Shown in pieces: positions 50,274 through 60,144 of a DNA stretch of 64,000 nucleotides (position 1 is the stretch's first letter; every line of letters starts with the position of its first letter). The notes beneath the pieces were generated by a model. That model saw nothing but the letters and a program-made list of their open reading frames with translations, had not been told where the DNA came from and did not search any database. This DNA is from Myxococcales bacterium (lineage in GTDB: Bacteria; Myxococcota; Myxococcia; Myxococcales; Myxococcaceae). The DNA is taken from the NCBI GenBank assembly GCA_030681895.1, contig JAUXRI010000014.1, positions 1-64,000 on the forward strand, in the 5' to 3' direction. The translations under genes were made by a program, and so were the position numbers.

Positions 50274-50296
50274 CGAGCGGCACGTCGTGTCGCTCG
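50274..50296 (+). terminator. Hairpin after sdhB (no T-tract)
   Basis: Ten-base-pair stem CGAGCGGCAC / GTGTCGCTCG with one wobble and a three-base loop, 13 bases after the sdhB stop. Only a CTGAAGC follows, so it is a weak or Rho-assisted terminator at most. Confidence 0.35.
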
Positions 50297-50342
50297 CTGA
50301 AGCGGCTTTGCACTTCGCATCGCGTGGTTGGGTTTACGCCGT

Positions 50343-51977
50343 ATGCGCGTTCTCCCCGCAGTCGTCGTCGCCCTCGCTTGTGTCGCCTGCTCCCAGAATG
50401 CTCCGGAGGGGCCGGCCGGCCCAAAGGGTGACCAGGGGGGGCCTGGCGTCACCGGGCCTGCGGGAGAACGTGGCCCACAAGGTGAACGTGGCCTGACCGG
50501 CGACGTCGGTCCTCAGGGTCCGCAAGGCCCGGCCGGCGCGAACGGAACCAACGGCACCAATGGAATGAACGGGGATCCCGGGGCTGCAGGGCCGCAAGGC
50601 CTCCAGGGTCCCGCCGGCATGGTGCTCGTGCTCGATGGCGGTGTCGTCACCGGCCCCGCTGGAGCGAGCGTCATCGTCACCCCCATCGCGGTCGGCACCG
50701 CGCCCTGCACCACGGGCGGCGTGCGCATCACCCAGCTCAGCGACGGAGGAACGACCAGCCTCTGCAACGGCGCGGTCGGACCGATCGGGCTCCAGGGCGT
50801 CGCGGGTCCGCAGGGACCGAGCGGCCCGGCTGGCGCGTCGATCTCGGCGTCGATCCTGAATCCTCTCTCACCGCAATGTCCGACCGGTGGCGTGCTCGTC
50901 TCGCTCTCCGACGGCGGCACCCTGCCCGTCTGCAATGGCTCTCAAGGCCCGCAAGGCATGGTCGGGCCCTCAGGTCCGATGGGCAGCCAGGGCGTCGCAG
51001 GGCCAGTCGGTGCGGTCGGTCCGCAAGGCGCGATTGGGCCTGTTGGCCCTGCTGGACCGATCGGTCCGACCGGACTGACGGGCGCGACGGGCGCTCCCGG
51101 GAGCGGTGGACCTCAAGGGCCGATGGGCCCGGCTGGCCCTGTCGGCGGCGTTGGACCTTCAGGTCCGGCGGGCACTGTCGGTCCTCAGGGTCCGGCAGGC
51201 GTGGCTGGCCCCGTGGGCCCTGCGGGCGCTGTCGGCCCGAGCGGTCCGCCTGGCGTCCCCGGACCCGCACTCTACCTGGACGGCGGCCTCGCCTTCCCCA
51301 ACGACACGCCCTCGTTCGCCGGCTTCACGTCCCTGACGTACACCGGGGCGATCGGCGGCGTCATTGGCGCGAACCAGAAGTGCGGAGCCGAGTTCCCCGG
51401 CGCTTCGTTCTGCACGATCGCAGACTTCGATCGCTCGAACCCGCTGGTGGCGCCGGGGCCCTCAGGCGCGTGGATCGACTCGGATCGAGCGGCTTCGGGC
51501 GCTCGAAGCCGGACCTCATGTGGCAACTGGAACGTGGGAACGAACGCCGACAACGGCACCAACCTCACGGCGCTCGGCGTCTTCACCGGGCAGGTCTACT
51601 GCAACAACATCAAGCCGCTGGCCTGTTGCCGAGCGCCGACCAACAGCATCTTCCGTGGCTTCACGACTGCCGTCATGACTGGCAGCCTCGGCGGCGCGAT
51701 CGGCGCCAATCAGCTCTGCAACGCCGAGTTCCCCGGCGCCTCGTTCTGCACGATTGCCGACTTCGACCGGGCCAACCCCGTCGTGGCGCCGTCAGCGTCA
51801 GGAGCGTGGATCGACTCGGACCGAGCAACGTCGGGCGCTCGCAGCCGCACCTCGTGTGGCAACTGGAGCGTGGGAACGAACGCCGACAATGGCACCAACC
51901 TCACTGCACTCGGCGCCTTCACCGGGCAGGTCTCCTGCAACAACCTCAAGCCCATCGCGTGCTGCCAGGCCCGCTGA
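50343..51977 (+). CDS. Collagen-like lipoprotein with duplicated Cys-rich module, 544 aa
   Basis: ATG 50343; lipobox ACVAC (Cys18). Three Gly-x-y blocks with no break in register: about residues 25-95, ~140-170 and ~200-315. They are separated by short Gly/Asp linkers, two of which share LSDGGTxxxC. Then come two copies of a ~105-residue module, each with GAEFPGASFCTIADFDR (or NAEF), GAWIDSD, SRTSCGNW and a closing C-C pair. The two copies are ~85% alike, so the duplication is recent. Collagen-like repeats can trimerise and bind ligands on a cell surface, but the function here is unknown. Confidence 0.85.
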   Translation: MRVLPAVVVALACVACSQNAPEGPAGPKGDQGGPGVTGPAGERGPQGERGLTGDVGPQGPQGPAGANGTNGTNGMNGDPGAAGPQGLQGPAGMVLVLDGGVVTGPAGASVIVTPIAVGTAPCTTGGVRITQLSDGGTTSLCNGAVGPIGLQGVAGPQGPSGPAGASISASILNPLSPQCPTGGVLVSLSDGGTLPVCNGSQGPQGMVGPSGPMGSQGVAGPVGAVGPQGAIGPVGPAGPIGPTGLTGATGAPGSGGPQGPMGPAGPVGGVGPSGPAGTVGPQGPAGVAGPVGPAGAVGPSGPPGVPGPALYLDGGLAFPNDTPSFAGFTSLTYTGAIGGVIGANQKCGAEFPGASFCTIADFDRSNPLVAPGPSGAWIDSDRAASGARSRTSCGNWNVGTNADNGTNLTALGVFTGQVYCNNIKPLACCRAPTNSIFRGFTTAVMTGSLGGAIGANQLCNAEFPGASFCTIADFDRANPVVAPSASGAWIDSDRATSGARSRTSCGNWSVGTNADNGTNLTALGAFTGQVSCNNLKPIACCQAR

Positions 51978-52042
51978 GGCCCCTCGTCAGCCAGCACCGC
52001 GTGCGCTAAGGGCGACTCGTCTTTCTCGCCTTCAGGAGTCCC

Positions 52043-53005
52043 ATGCGCGTCATCGTCACCGGCAGCCTCGCTTACGACTACATCATGAACTTCCCCGGGA
52101 AGTTCTCGGACCACATCCTCCCGGACAAGGTCCACATGCTGACGGTCAGCTTCCTGGTCGACTCCATGAAGCGCCTGCGCGGCGGCACGGCTGGCAACAT
52201 CGCCTACAACCTCGCGATGCTCGGCGCGAAGACGTCGATCGTCTCGGCCGCCGGCCAGGACTTCGTCGACTACCGCGAGTCGCTCGAGAAGCTCGGCGTC
52301 GACATGCGCGGCGTGAAGATGGTCGGCAACGAGTTCACGGCCAGCTGCTTCATCAACACCGACATGTCGAACAACCAGATCGTCGCGTTCTACCCGGGCG
52401 CGGTGGTGCACGCGCGTGAGGTGACGCTCGAGTCGATCGGCCTGACGAAGGACGACTGGGCCCTCATCTCTCCGACGGACCCCGAGTCGATGATGCGCCA
52501 CATGCAGGAGTGCCGTCGCATCGGCGCGAAATACATCTTCGATCCAGGCAAGCAGACGCCCCGCCTCGACAAGCAGCAGATTCTCTCGGGCCTCGATGGC
52601 TGCGCCGCGCTGATCGGCAACGACTACGAGTTCGGCATGATGGCGAAGGCCACCAACATGACCGAGCAGCAGCTGATCGACGCCGCTCCTCTGACGATCA
52701 TGACCCGCGGTGATCAGGGCAGCCGGATCTACCAGCGCGGCAAGGCCGTCATCGAGATCCCCGTCGCGAAGGTGACCTCGGTCGTCGACCCGACCGGCGC
52801 CGGCGACGCGTACCTCGCAGGCCTCGCGTTCGGCCTCTCGAAGAACCTGCCGCTCGAGGTGACGGGCCGTGTCGCTGCCCTCGCCGCGACCTACGCCATC
52901 GAGCTCAAGGGTTGCCAGGAGCACGCCTTCACGAAGCCCGCGTTCCTCTCGCGCTACGTCGAGTCGTTCGGCGCCTCGGCCCAGCTCGCCGCCGCGCTGG
53001 CCTGA
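52043..53005 (+). CDS. PfkB-family carbohydrate/nucleoside kinase
   Basis: 320 residues with CAGGAG before ATG 52043. N-terminal TGSLAYDYIMNFP, substrate-side GGTAGNIAYNLAMLG, and the anion-hole motif DPTGAGDAYLAGL with the catalytic Asp near residue 255. The overall layout fits the adenosine-kinase-like branch of PfkB more than ribokinase or fructokinase; the substrate is not certain. Stands alone. Confidence 0.88.
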   Translation: MRVIVTGSLAYDYIMNFPGKFSDHILPDKVHMLTVSFLVDSMKRLRGGTAGNIAYNLAMLGAKTSIVSAAGQDFVDYRESLEKLGVDMRGVKMVGNEFTASCFINTDMSNNQIVAFYPGAVVHAREVTLESIGLTKDDWALISPTDPESMMRHMQECRRIGAKYIFDPGKQTPRLDKQQILSGLDGCAALIGNDYEFGMMAKATNMTEQQLIDAAPLTIMTRGDQGSRIYQRGKAVIEIPVAKVTSVVDPTGAGDAYLAGLAFGLSKNLPLEVTGRVAALAATYAIELKGCQEHAFTKPAFLSRYVESFGASAQLAAALA

Positions 53006-53139
53006 CCCACCTTTCAGCACGTCTCACCCTTCGCCTTCGCGCTCACCCCGCGAGGGCGTTGGTGCTTCAGGCGTATTCGTTCCACTAGAGTCGCAATTCT
53101 TCAACCGGCCGGGACGTCTGCGGCCGCCGGGGAGGTTTC

Positions 53140-56100
53140 GTGAATCAGGGTCTCAAGTTGGTCGCGCTCGCGACTGCGTTCGTGGCGGTCGGCTGCTCGG
53201 AAGCACAGCTCACGAAGCACTCGGCCGTGGCGAAGGCCGCGCAGACGATCGTCGGGCAGGACGGCGCGCTGACCGTCAACGGGGTCGCGCAGCTCAACGA
53301 GTACACGGCGCTCGCGGCAAACGCGGCACTCGGAGCCACGACGCTCCAGGTCACCGACGCGACGCAGCTCGACAGCGTCACCTTCGGGCCGCTCGCGGCG
53401 GGCAACCTGATCATGATCTACCAGGCACAGGGCGCCGCCATCGACACGGCCGACGCGACCTACGGGGCGATCACCGGGCTCAACGGCGCAGGGCTTCACG
53501 AGCTGGTCGAGGTTTCGTCGGTCGCCGGCAACACGATCACCATCGGCAACGGCTGCCTCGGGCTCAAGAACGCGTACTCGGCCTCCGGGCGAACCCAGGT
53601 CGTGCGGGTGCCGCAGTTCACCACCCTCACCGTCTCACCGACGGGCACCGTCACTGCGCTCCCGTGGGACGGCCAGCGAGGTGGCATCGTCGCGCTCCAC
53701 GTTCGCGACACGCTGACACTGCAGGGAACGATCGACGTGGCGGGCCTGGGCTTCCGCGGCGGCGCGACGGATGGGCAGACGGCGGCGGTGACCACCGACG
53801 TCACCAGCAACCGCGGCGCGACCGCGGATCTCGGCGGTGAGAAGGGCGAAGGCATCGTCGGCTTTCAGACGACCTACGACGGCCTGCTCGGACGCTACGG
53901 GCGCGGCGCGGCGGCGAACGCTGGCGGCGGCGGCAACGCGGTTCGTGGTGGTGGTGGCGGCGGTGCGAACGCGACCAACGGCAACCTGTGGAGCGGCCAG
54001 GGCGTGATGGAGGCGACCGTCATCGGCTTCCAGGCGTGGCAGCTCGATCCGGGCCGCTCGCTCCCGACGAACACCGGCGGCGCCGCGGCGCTCGCCAACA
54101 ACTCGGGTGGCGGGCGCGGCGGCTACAGCTTCTCGCAGGACAACCAGAACGCCGTCACCACAGGCCCCGGCGGCGCGTCGTGGAACGGCAACCGGCGGCG
54201 TGAGCGCGGCGGCCTCGGCGGGCGTCCGCTCGATCCTTCGGCGACGGGCCGGCTCTTCTTCGGTGGCGGTGGCGGCGCGGGCGATGGCGATCAAGCAGCC
54301 GCTGGCGCGGGCGGGCGTGGCGGCGGGCTCATCTACCTGATGGCCTCCACGGTGAATGGAGCAGGCGCCCTCGTCGCGAACGGCGCTCCAGGCGCGAACA
54401 CCATCGGCAGCCACCGCGACTCGCCCGGTGGTGGCGGCGCAGGCGGCACCGTCGTCGTGCGCGCCAACGGCATCGGCGGCTTCTCGGTCGCGGCGAACGG
54501 TGGAGAAGGCGGCAGTCAGCTGATCTCGTCCGGCCTCGACGAAGCGACCGGGCCCGGCGGCGGCGGCTCGGGTGGCTTCATCGCGACGGCTGGCGGCGCG
54601 GTGACGCGCTCTGCGGCTGGTGGCCCTGGCGGCACGACGTCGTCGAACGGCCTCACCGAGTTCCCCACCAATGGCGCGACGCGTGGCGCGACGGGCAACG
54701 CGGCTGCGGTGGTGGCGACCATCGTCGCGAACCAGGTCGTCGACGTGCCGCTGTGCCTCGAGCCGGCCAACCTCGAGGTGACCTTGAGCAACGGCCAGGC
54801 GACCTCGGTGCCCGGCACGGTCACCACCTACACGCTGCGAGTGCGCAACCTCGGCCCCGGCGGCGCGACCGGCGCGCGCATCATCGACACGCTGCCCGGC
54901 GCGCTCACCACCGTCACGTGGACCTGCGCGGCGACTGGAGCCGGCTCGTGCCCCGCGTCGGGCTCAGGCAACATCAACGCGCTCGTCAACGTGCCCGCGG
55001 GCCAGGAGGTGGTCTTCACGATCACCGGCACCATCAACCCGGCGTCGACCGGCACGCTCGTCAATCAGGCCTCGGCGTTCAGCCCGCCGGTCATCAACGA
55101 TCCCAACCTGCTCAACAACCTCGCGATCGACACCGACACGTTGGCGCCGCGCTCCGACTTGAGCCTCGCGATGACCGCGACGCCGACGCCGGTGGATGAA
55201 GACTCGAACATCACGTGGACGATCGACGTGACCAACCTGGGCGAGAGCACCGCGACCACCGTGCGCGTCACGTTCACCCTGCCGCCTGAGACGACCTTTC
55301 TGTCGGCCACGGGCACCGGTTGGGCCTGCTCCAGGGCTGCGAGCGTCGTCACCTGCACGCGCGGCTCGATCGGCCCGGGCCTCGCGCCGCCGATCTCGAT
55401 CGTCGCCAATGTCACGCTCGCGGGTGGCACGCTCACGGTGCCGGTGTCCGTCTCGACGGTCGTCCCCGATCCTCAGACGATGAACGACTCGCTGACCGTG
55501 ATCACCCCCGTCAACCCGGTGAACGACGCGCCGATCAACACCGTGCCGATCGGCCAGACGATCGTCGAAGACACCTCGCTCGTCTTCACCGTCGGCACCG
55601 GCAACCCCATCTCGGTGGCTGACGTCGATCTCGGCATGGGCGATCTGACGATCACCCTCGCCGCGACCGCAGGCACGATCTCCGTCGCGGTGGTCCCCAA
55701 CGTCACCTTCCAGGTGGGCGACGGAGTCGACGATCTGACGATGACCTTCACGGGCCGAATCGCCCCGCTCCTGGCCGCGCTGCAGACCGTCACCTTCCGC
55801 CCGCTGCCGAACTACGTCGGCGCCGCGTCGGTGCGCATCACCACCAGCGACAACGGCAACTCGGGCAACGGTGGCCCGCGCGCCGACGACGACGTGATCA
55901 GCATCACCGTCACGCCGGTGAACGATCCTCCCACGCCCACCAACGACTCGTTCGTCGTCGACGAAGACTCGATGAATTCGTTCGACGTGTTGATCAACGA
56001 CTCCTCGCTGCCCGACGGACCCGAGGTGCTCAGCATCGTCGCGGTGGGCAGCGCCATGAACGGCCTCGCGGGCGTCATGGGCACCCAGGTGACCTACCGC

Positions 56101-59100
56101 CCCAACGCCAACTTCAACGGCATGGACTCGTTTTCGTACACGATCAGCGACGGCAACGGCGGGCAGGCGACGGCGACCGTCGCGGTGCTGGTGAACCCCA
56201 TCAATGATCCACCGTCGGCGGTGAACGACACGTTCGGCGTCGTCGAGGGCTCGAGCAACAACGTGCTCAACGTGCTGCTCAACGACTCCATCGCGCCCGA
56301 CACCTCCGAGGTGCTCGCCGTGACGATGGTGTCGACGCCCGCGAACGGCACCGCGACGATCCCTACGGGCGGCGGCTCGGTGCGGTACACGCCCAACCCC
56401 GGCTACAACGGCCCCGACACGTTCACGTACACGGTGAGCGACCCCGGTGGGCTGACGGCGACGGCGCAGGTGCAGATCACCGTGGGCCCGGCGAACGACG
56501 CGCCCGTCAACGGCGTCCCGATGGCGCAGACCGTGGCCGAAGACGCCCCGCTCGCGTTCACCGCCGCGACGATGAATGCGATCTCTGTCAGCGACCCTGA
56601 CGCGGCGACCCAGCAGATCCAGATCGCGCTCTCGGCCACCAACGGCACGCTCACCCTCACCCAGACGGCCAACCTCGTCTTCACGGTCGGTGACGGCACC
56701 AACGACGCGACGATGACGTTCCTCGCGGCGCTCGCCGACGCCAACGCAGCGCTCGCCACGCTCACCTTCACGGGCCTGGCCGACTTCAACGGCATGGGCA
56801 GCCTGCGCATCGTCACCAACGATCTCGGCAACACCGGCGTCGGCGGAGCGTTGAGCGACACCGACTCGGTCGCCATCACCGTCACGCCTGTGAACGATCC
56901 TCCGGCCGCGGTCGCCGACACGATCACCATCGCCGAAGACGCGATGAACACCACCATCGACGCGCTCGCGAACGATCGCATCGCGCCCGACCTCGGCGAG
57001 ACGCTGCGCATCACCGCGGTGACGCAACCGATGAACGGCACCTCGGCGCTGGCGATGGGCGGCGCGAACGTCACCTACACGCCGAACCTCGACTTCTTCG
57101 GAACCGACTCGTTCACGTACTCGATCACCGACGGCAACGGCGGCACCGCAACGGCCACCATCACCGTCACCGTGCTCAACCAGAACGATCCACCGACCGC
57201 GACGCCCGACGTCTTCAGCGTGGCCCAGGACAGCGCCGACAACGTGCTCGACGTGTTGATGAACGACACCTCGGCGCCAGACCCGATGGAGACCTTGAGC
57301 ATCGTCGTCACCTCGCCCGCCTCGCATGGCCGCCTGGTGATCACCCCGATGGGCACCTTCGTCCGGTACACGCCGACCGCGGGCTACATCGGGCCCGACA
57401 GCTTCACCTACACGGTGCGGGACTCGAACAACGGCGTCGCGGCCGCGGTCGTCACCATCACCGTCGGCGCCGACACCGATCGTGATGGCCTGTCGGACAA
57501 CGACGAGCTCGTCGCGGGCACCAACCCCAACGACGCGGACACCGACGACGACCTCATCTCCGACGGTGTCGAGGTCAAGATCGGCATGACCGACCCGCTC
57601 GATGACGACAGCGACGACGACGGCCTGCTCGATGGCAACGAAGACGTCGATCGCAACGGCGTGAAGGCCGCGAACGAGACCGACCCGAAGAACGCCGACA
57701 CCGACGGCGACGGCCTCCCAGACGGGCTGGAGCGCGGCCTCACCATGGCGCAGGGCCGGCAGACGCGGCCCAACGTCTTCAAGGCCGACGCAGACCCGGC
57801 GACGACGACCAGCCCGCTGCGCGCGGACACCGACGCGGGCGGCGACTCCGACGGCACCGAAGACGCCAACTCGAACGGCCGCATCGACGCAGGCGAGACC
57901 GACCCCAACGATCGCCTCGACGATCGCCAGGACGCCGACCGCGACGGGCTCACCAACGCACAGGAGATCAACGCCGGGCTCGATCCGAACGACGGCGACA
58001 GTGACGACGACGGCGTGCTCGATGGAGCTGACGGCCTCACCGACACCGACGGCGACGGGCGCATCGACGCGTTCGACTCCGACAGCGACAACGACGGCGT
58101 CCTCGACGGCACCGAAGCAGGCGTGACCGAGCAGACCCTCAAGCCACGTGAGACCGACGTCTCGAAGGGCAGCTTCGTCGCCGACGCCGATCCGACCAGC
58201 ACGACCAACCCGAAGTCGGCTGACAGCGACGCCGACGGGCTCCCCGACGGGGCGGAAGACGCGAACAAGAACGGCCGCGACGACGAAGGCGAGACCGATG
58301 CCTCGAAGGCCGACACCGACGACGACGGGCTGAACGACGGCGTGGAGAAGAACGGCACCAACCCGACCAACCCCGAGGTGGGCGACTCCGACGGTGACAC
58401 CCTGCTCGACGGTGACGAAGACGGCGACAAGGACGGCTCGTTCGACGGGGGCGAGACCGACCCGAACACGGCTGACACCGACGGCGGTGGAGCGAACGAC
58501 GGCATCGAGCGGCAGCGCGGCTCCAACCCGCTCGACAAGCTCGACGATCTCGAGGTGCGCGGTGGTGGCGGCTGTGGGCAGGCACCGACCGGCCTGCTGC
58601 TCGTCGGGCTCTTCGTGATGCTGGGGCTGCGCCGTCGCAGGGCCTCGGTGGCGGCTGCGGTGCTGCTCGTCGCGCCGATGACGGTGCTCGCCCAGAGCGC
58701 GGTGAACACCTCGATCGACGTGCAGCGCTTCAAGCCGGGCTCGGGCAGCCAGGACTTCCTCAACCTCGACTCGGCGCGCGTCGCGGCCCACATGACGCCA
58801 TTCGGCGGTCTCTTCGTCGGCTACGCAGATGATCCACTCGTGCTGGGCACTCCGGGAGGCCGGGACACGCAGGTGCGGCTCGTCGACGAGCTGACGTTCT
58901 TCGATCTCTCGCTGGGTCTGGCGATCAAGGACCAGTTCGAGATCGCGCTGGCGATGCCGATGTCGATCGCGAGAACGCAAGACGCGACGACGCTCGACCC
59001 GTCGCTCGGCGCCAACATCAACGGCTTCAGCGCGGGCGATCTGCGCATCTCGCCCAAGTACGCCATCTTCCCTCGTGATCGCGCCTTCCAGGTCGCGGTC

Positions 59101-60129
59101 GCGATGCCCATCTCGCTGCCGACGGGCAACAAGGCAGCCTTCCGCGGCGGTGGGCCGGTGATGATCGCGCCTCGGGTGATGGCCGAGCTGACGTTGCCGA
59201 TTCTCCGCCTCGTCGCGAACGCCGGCTTCGCGTTCCGCACGGCGGAGCAGCGCCTGCTCAACCTGCGCGTCGGCCAGGAATTCACCTGGGGCTTCGGCGG
59301 CGAGTTTCCCCTCTTCGGCAACCAGAACACGCTGCTCCTCCAGGTATCTGTGACGGGCGCGGTCGGCTTCGCCAACTCGGGCCAGGCCGGCAACCCGGTC
59401 GACGCGCTCGCCGGCGTGAAGTACCGCATCGGCGATCGGTTCTCGATCGAGCTCGGTGCTGGTGGCGGGCTGACTCGTGGATGGGCCGCCCCCCGGTGGA
59501 CGGTGGTCGCGGGGCTCTCGTACCAGCACACGCCGATTCCGCTGCCCGGCGACGCGAAGCCGACCGAAACGCCTGTGATCGAGAACAAGAAGCCCGAGGT
59601 CGACACCTGGGCCGTCGCGCCGTCGACGAAGTCGGAGCCGCCGAAGAAGGTCGAGCCGGTCGAGGCGCCTTCGAAGCCAGTCGTCGCGTTCGTCGACGCC
59701 GACAAAGACGGCGTGGCGGACAAGGACGACAAGTGCCCCACCGAGAAGGAGACGATCAACGGCAACCTCGACGGCGACGGCTGCCCGGATCCTGGCGATG
59801 CGAAGGTGGCGCTGGTCGGCACGAAGCTCCAGCTCCGCTCTCGGCTCGACTTCCTCGCGAAGAAAGAGAAGCCCACGCCGGCGTCGGAGAACGTGCTCCG
59901 GCAACTGGCGCTGCTGCTCAAGGCCAACCCGAACACCCGCGTGCGCTTCGACGTCTTCGTCACCGATCAAGCCACCCGCGGCGAGAGCGAGAGCCTGTCG
60001 GAGCGCCGGGCCGAGGCGCTGCGCCTCTTCATCGAGAATGAAGGCGTCGCGCCGGGCCGCATTCAGTCGAACCCGCGCGGCATGGAGCGCCCGCTCGACC
60101 CCAGCAGCGTCGAGGTCAACGTCTACTAG
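53140..60129 (+). CDS. Giant surface protein: MYXO-CTERM region fused to beta-barrel/OmpA region, 2329 aa
   Basis: GTG 53140 follows GGGGAGG. Lipobox VAVGC, Cys19. ~40-180: unknown beta domain; ~200-480: Gly-rich. ~545-790: two DUF11-like domains. ~795-1443: six cadherin/VCBS-like repeats starting at NDxP. ~1445-1805: thrombospondin-3-like Asp-rich Ca-binding repeats (DTDxDG). ~1808-1832: MYXO-CTERM (GCG, hydrophobic segment, RRRR). ~1833-1848: signal-peptide-like stretch ending VLAQS. ~1849-2130: amphipathic strands like an outer-membrane barrel; Pro/Lys linker; one Asp-rich repeat (~2185); OmpA-like domain (~2225-2329, LSERRAEAL; GHTD-type site degenerate). No stop separates the halves. ATG 58618 (codon 1827) could be an internal start. 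Role unknown; a polyprotein-like product is possible. Confidence 0.85.
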   Translation: MNQGLKLVALATAFVAVGCSEAQLTKHSAVAKAAQTIVGQDGALTVNGVAQLNEYTALAANAALGATTLQVTDATQLDSVTFGPLAAGNLIMIYQAQGAAIDTADATYGAITGLNGAGLHELVEVSSVAGNTITIGNGCLGLKNAYSASGRTQVVRVPQFTTLTVSPTGTVTALPWDGQRGGIVALHVRDTLTLQGTIDVAGLGFRGGATDGQTAAVTTDVTSNRGATADLGGEKGEGIVGFQTTYDGLLGRYGRGAAANAGGGGNAVRGGGGGGANATNGNLWSGQGVMEATVIGFQAWQLDPGRSLPTNTGGAAALANNSGGGRGGYSFSQDNQNAVTTGPGGASWNGNRRRERGGLGGRPLDPSATGRLFFGGGGGAGDGDQAAAGAGGRGGGLIYLMASTVNGAGALVANGAPGANTIGSHRDSPGGGGAGGTVVVRANGIGGFSVAANGGEGGSQLISSGLDEATGPGGGGSGGFIATAGGAVTRSAAGGPGGTTSSNGLTEFPTNGATRGATGNAAAVVATIVANQVVDVPLCLEPANLEVTLSNGQATSVPGTVTTYTLRVRNLGPGGATGARIIDTLPGALTTVTWTCAATGAGSCPASGSGNINALVNVPAGQEVVFTITGTINPASTGTLVNQASAFSPPVINDPNLLNNLAIDTDTLAPRSDLSLAMTATPTPVDEDSNITWTIDVTNLGESTATTVRVTFTLPPETTFLSATGTGWACSRAASVVTCTRGSIGPGLAPPISIVANVTLAGGTLTVPVSVSTVVPDPQTMNDSLTVITPVNPVNDAPINTVPIGQTIVEDTSLVFTVGTGNPISVADVDLGMGDLTITLAATAGTISVAVVPNVTFQVGDGVDDLTMTFTGRIAPLLAALQTVTFRPLPNYVGAASVRITTSDNGNSGNGGPRADDDVISITVTPVNDPPTPTNDSFVVDEDSMNSFDVLINDSSLPDGPEVLSIVAVGSAMNGLAGVMGTQVTYRPNANFNGMDSFSYTISDGNGGQATATVAVLVNPINDPPSAVNDTFGVVEGSSNNVLNVLLNDSIAPDTSEVLAVTMVSTPANGTATIPTGGGSVRYTPNPGYNGPDTFTYTVSDPGGLTATAQVQITVGPANDAPVNGVPMAQTVAEDAPLAFTAATMNAISVSDPDAATQQIQIALSATNGTLTLTQTANLVFTVGDGTNDATMTFLAALADANAALATLTFTGLADFNGMGSLRIVTNDLGNTGVGGALSDTDSVAITVTPVNDPPAAVADTITIAEDAMNTTIDALANDRIAPDLGETLRITAVTQPMNGTSALAMGGANVTYTPNLDFFGTDSFTYSITDGNGGTATATITVTVLNQNDPPTATPDVFSVAQDSADNVLDVLMNDTSAPDPMETLSIVVTSPASHGRLVITPMGTFVRYTPTAGYIGPDSFTYTVRDSNNGVAAAVVTITVGADTDRDGLSDNDELVAGTNPNDADTDDDLISDGVEVKIGMTDPLDDDSDDDGLLDGNEDVDRNGVKAANETDPKNADTDGDGLPDGLERGLTMAQGRQTRPNVFKADADPATTTSPLRADTDAGGDSDGTEDANSNGRIDAGETDPNDRLDDRQDADRDGLTNAQEINAGLDPNDGDSDDDGVLDGADGLTDTDGDGRIDAFDSDSDNDGVLDGTEAGVTEQTLKPRETDVSKGSFVADADPTSTTNPKSADSDADGLPDGAEDANKNGRDDEGETDASKADTDDDGLNDGVEKNGTNPTNPEVGDSDGDTLLDGDEDGDKDGSFDGGETDPNTADTDGGGANDGIERQRGSNPLDKLDDLEVRGGGGCGQAPTGLLLVGLFVMLGLRRRRASVAAAVLLVAPMTVLAQSAVNTSIDVQRFKPGSGSQDFLNLDSARVAAHMTPFGGLFVGYADDPLVLGTPGGRDTQVRLVDELTFFDLSLGLAIKDQFEIALAMPMSIARTQDATTLDPSLGANINGFSAGDLRISPKYAIFPRDRAFQVAVAMPISLPTGNKAAFRGGGPVMIAPRVMAELTLPILRLVANAGFAFRTAEQRLLNLRVGQEFTWGFGGEFPLFGNQNTLLLQVSVTGAVGFANSGQAGNPVDALAGVKYRIGDRFSIELGAGGGLTRGWAAPRWTVVAGLSYQHTPIPLPGDAKPTETPVIENKKPEVDTWAVAPSTKSEPPKKVEPVEAPSKPVVAFVDADKDGVADKDDKCPTEKETINGNLDGDGCPDPGDAKVALVGTKLQLRSRLDFLAKKEKPTPASENVLRQLALLLKANPNTRVRFDVFVTDQATRGESESLSERRAEALRLFIENEGVAPGRIQSNPRGMERPLDPSSVEVNVY

Positions 60130-60144
60130 CGTGTTGGCCGGGCT

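Noticed and set aside
53006-53139. Hairpin CCTTCGCG / CGCGAGGG as terminator of the PfkB kinase gene
   Set aside because: One mismatch in a short stem and no T-tract.
54000-59970. Very long open frames on the minus strand opposite the giant gene
   Set aside because: They are complements of the repetitive GC-rich coding sequence; Arg/Val/Asp/Gly composition and no domain or start signal.
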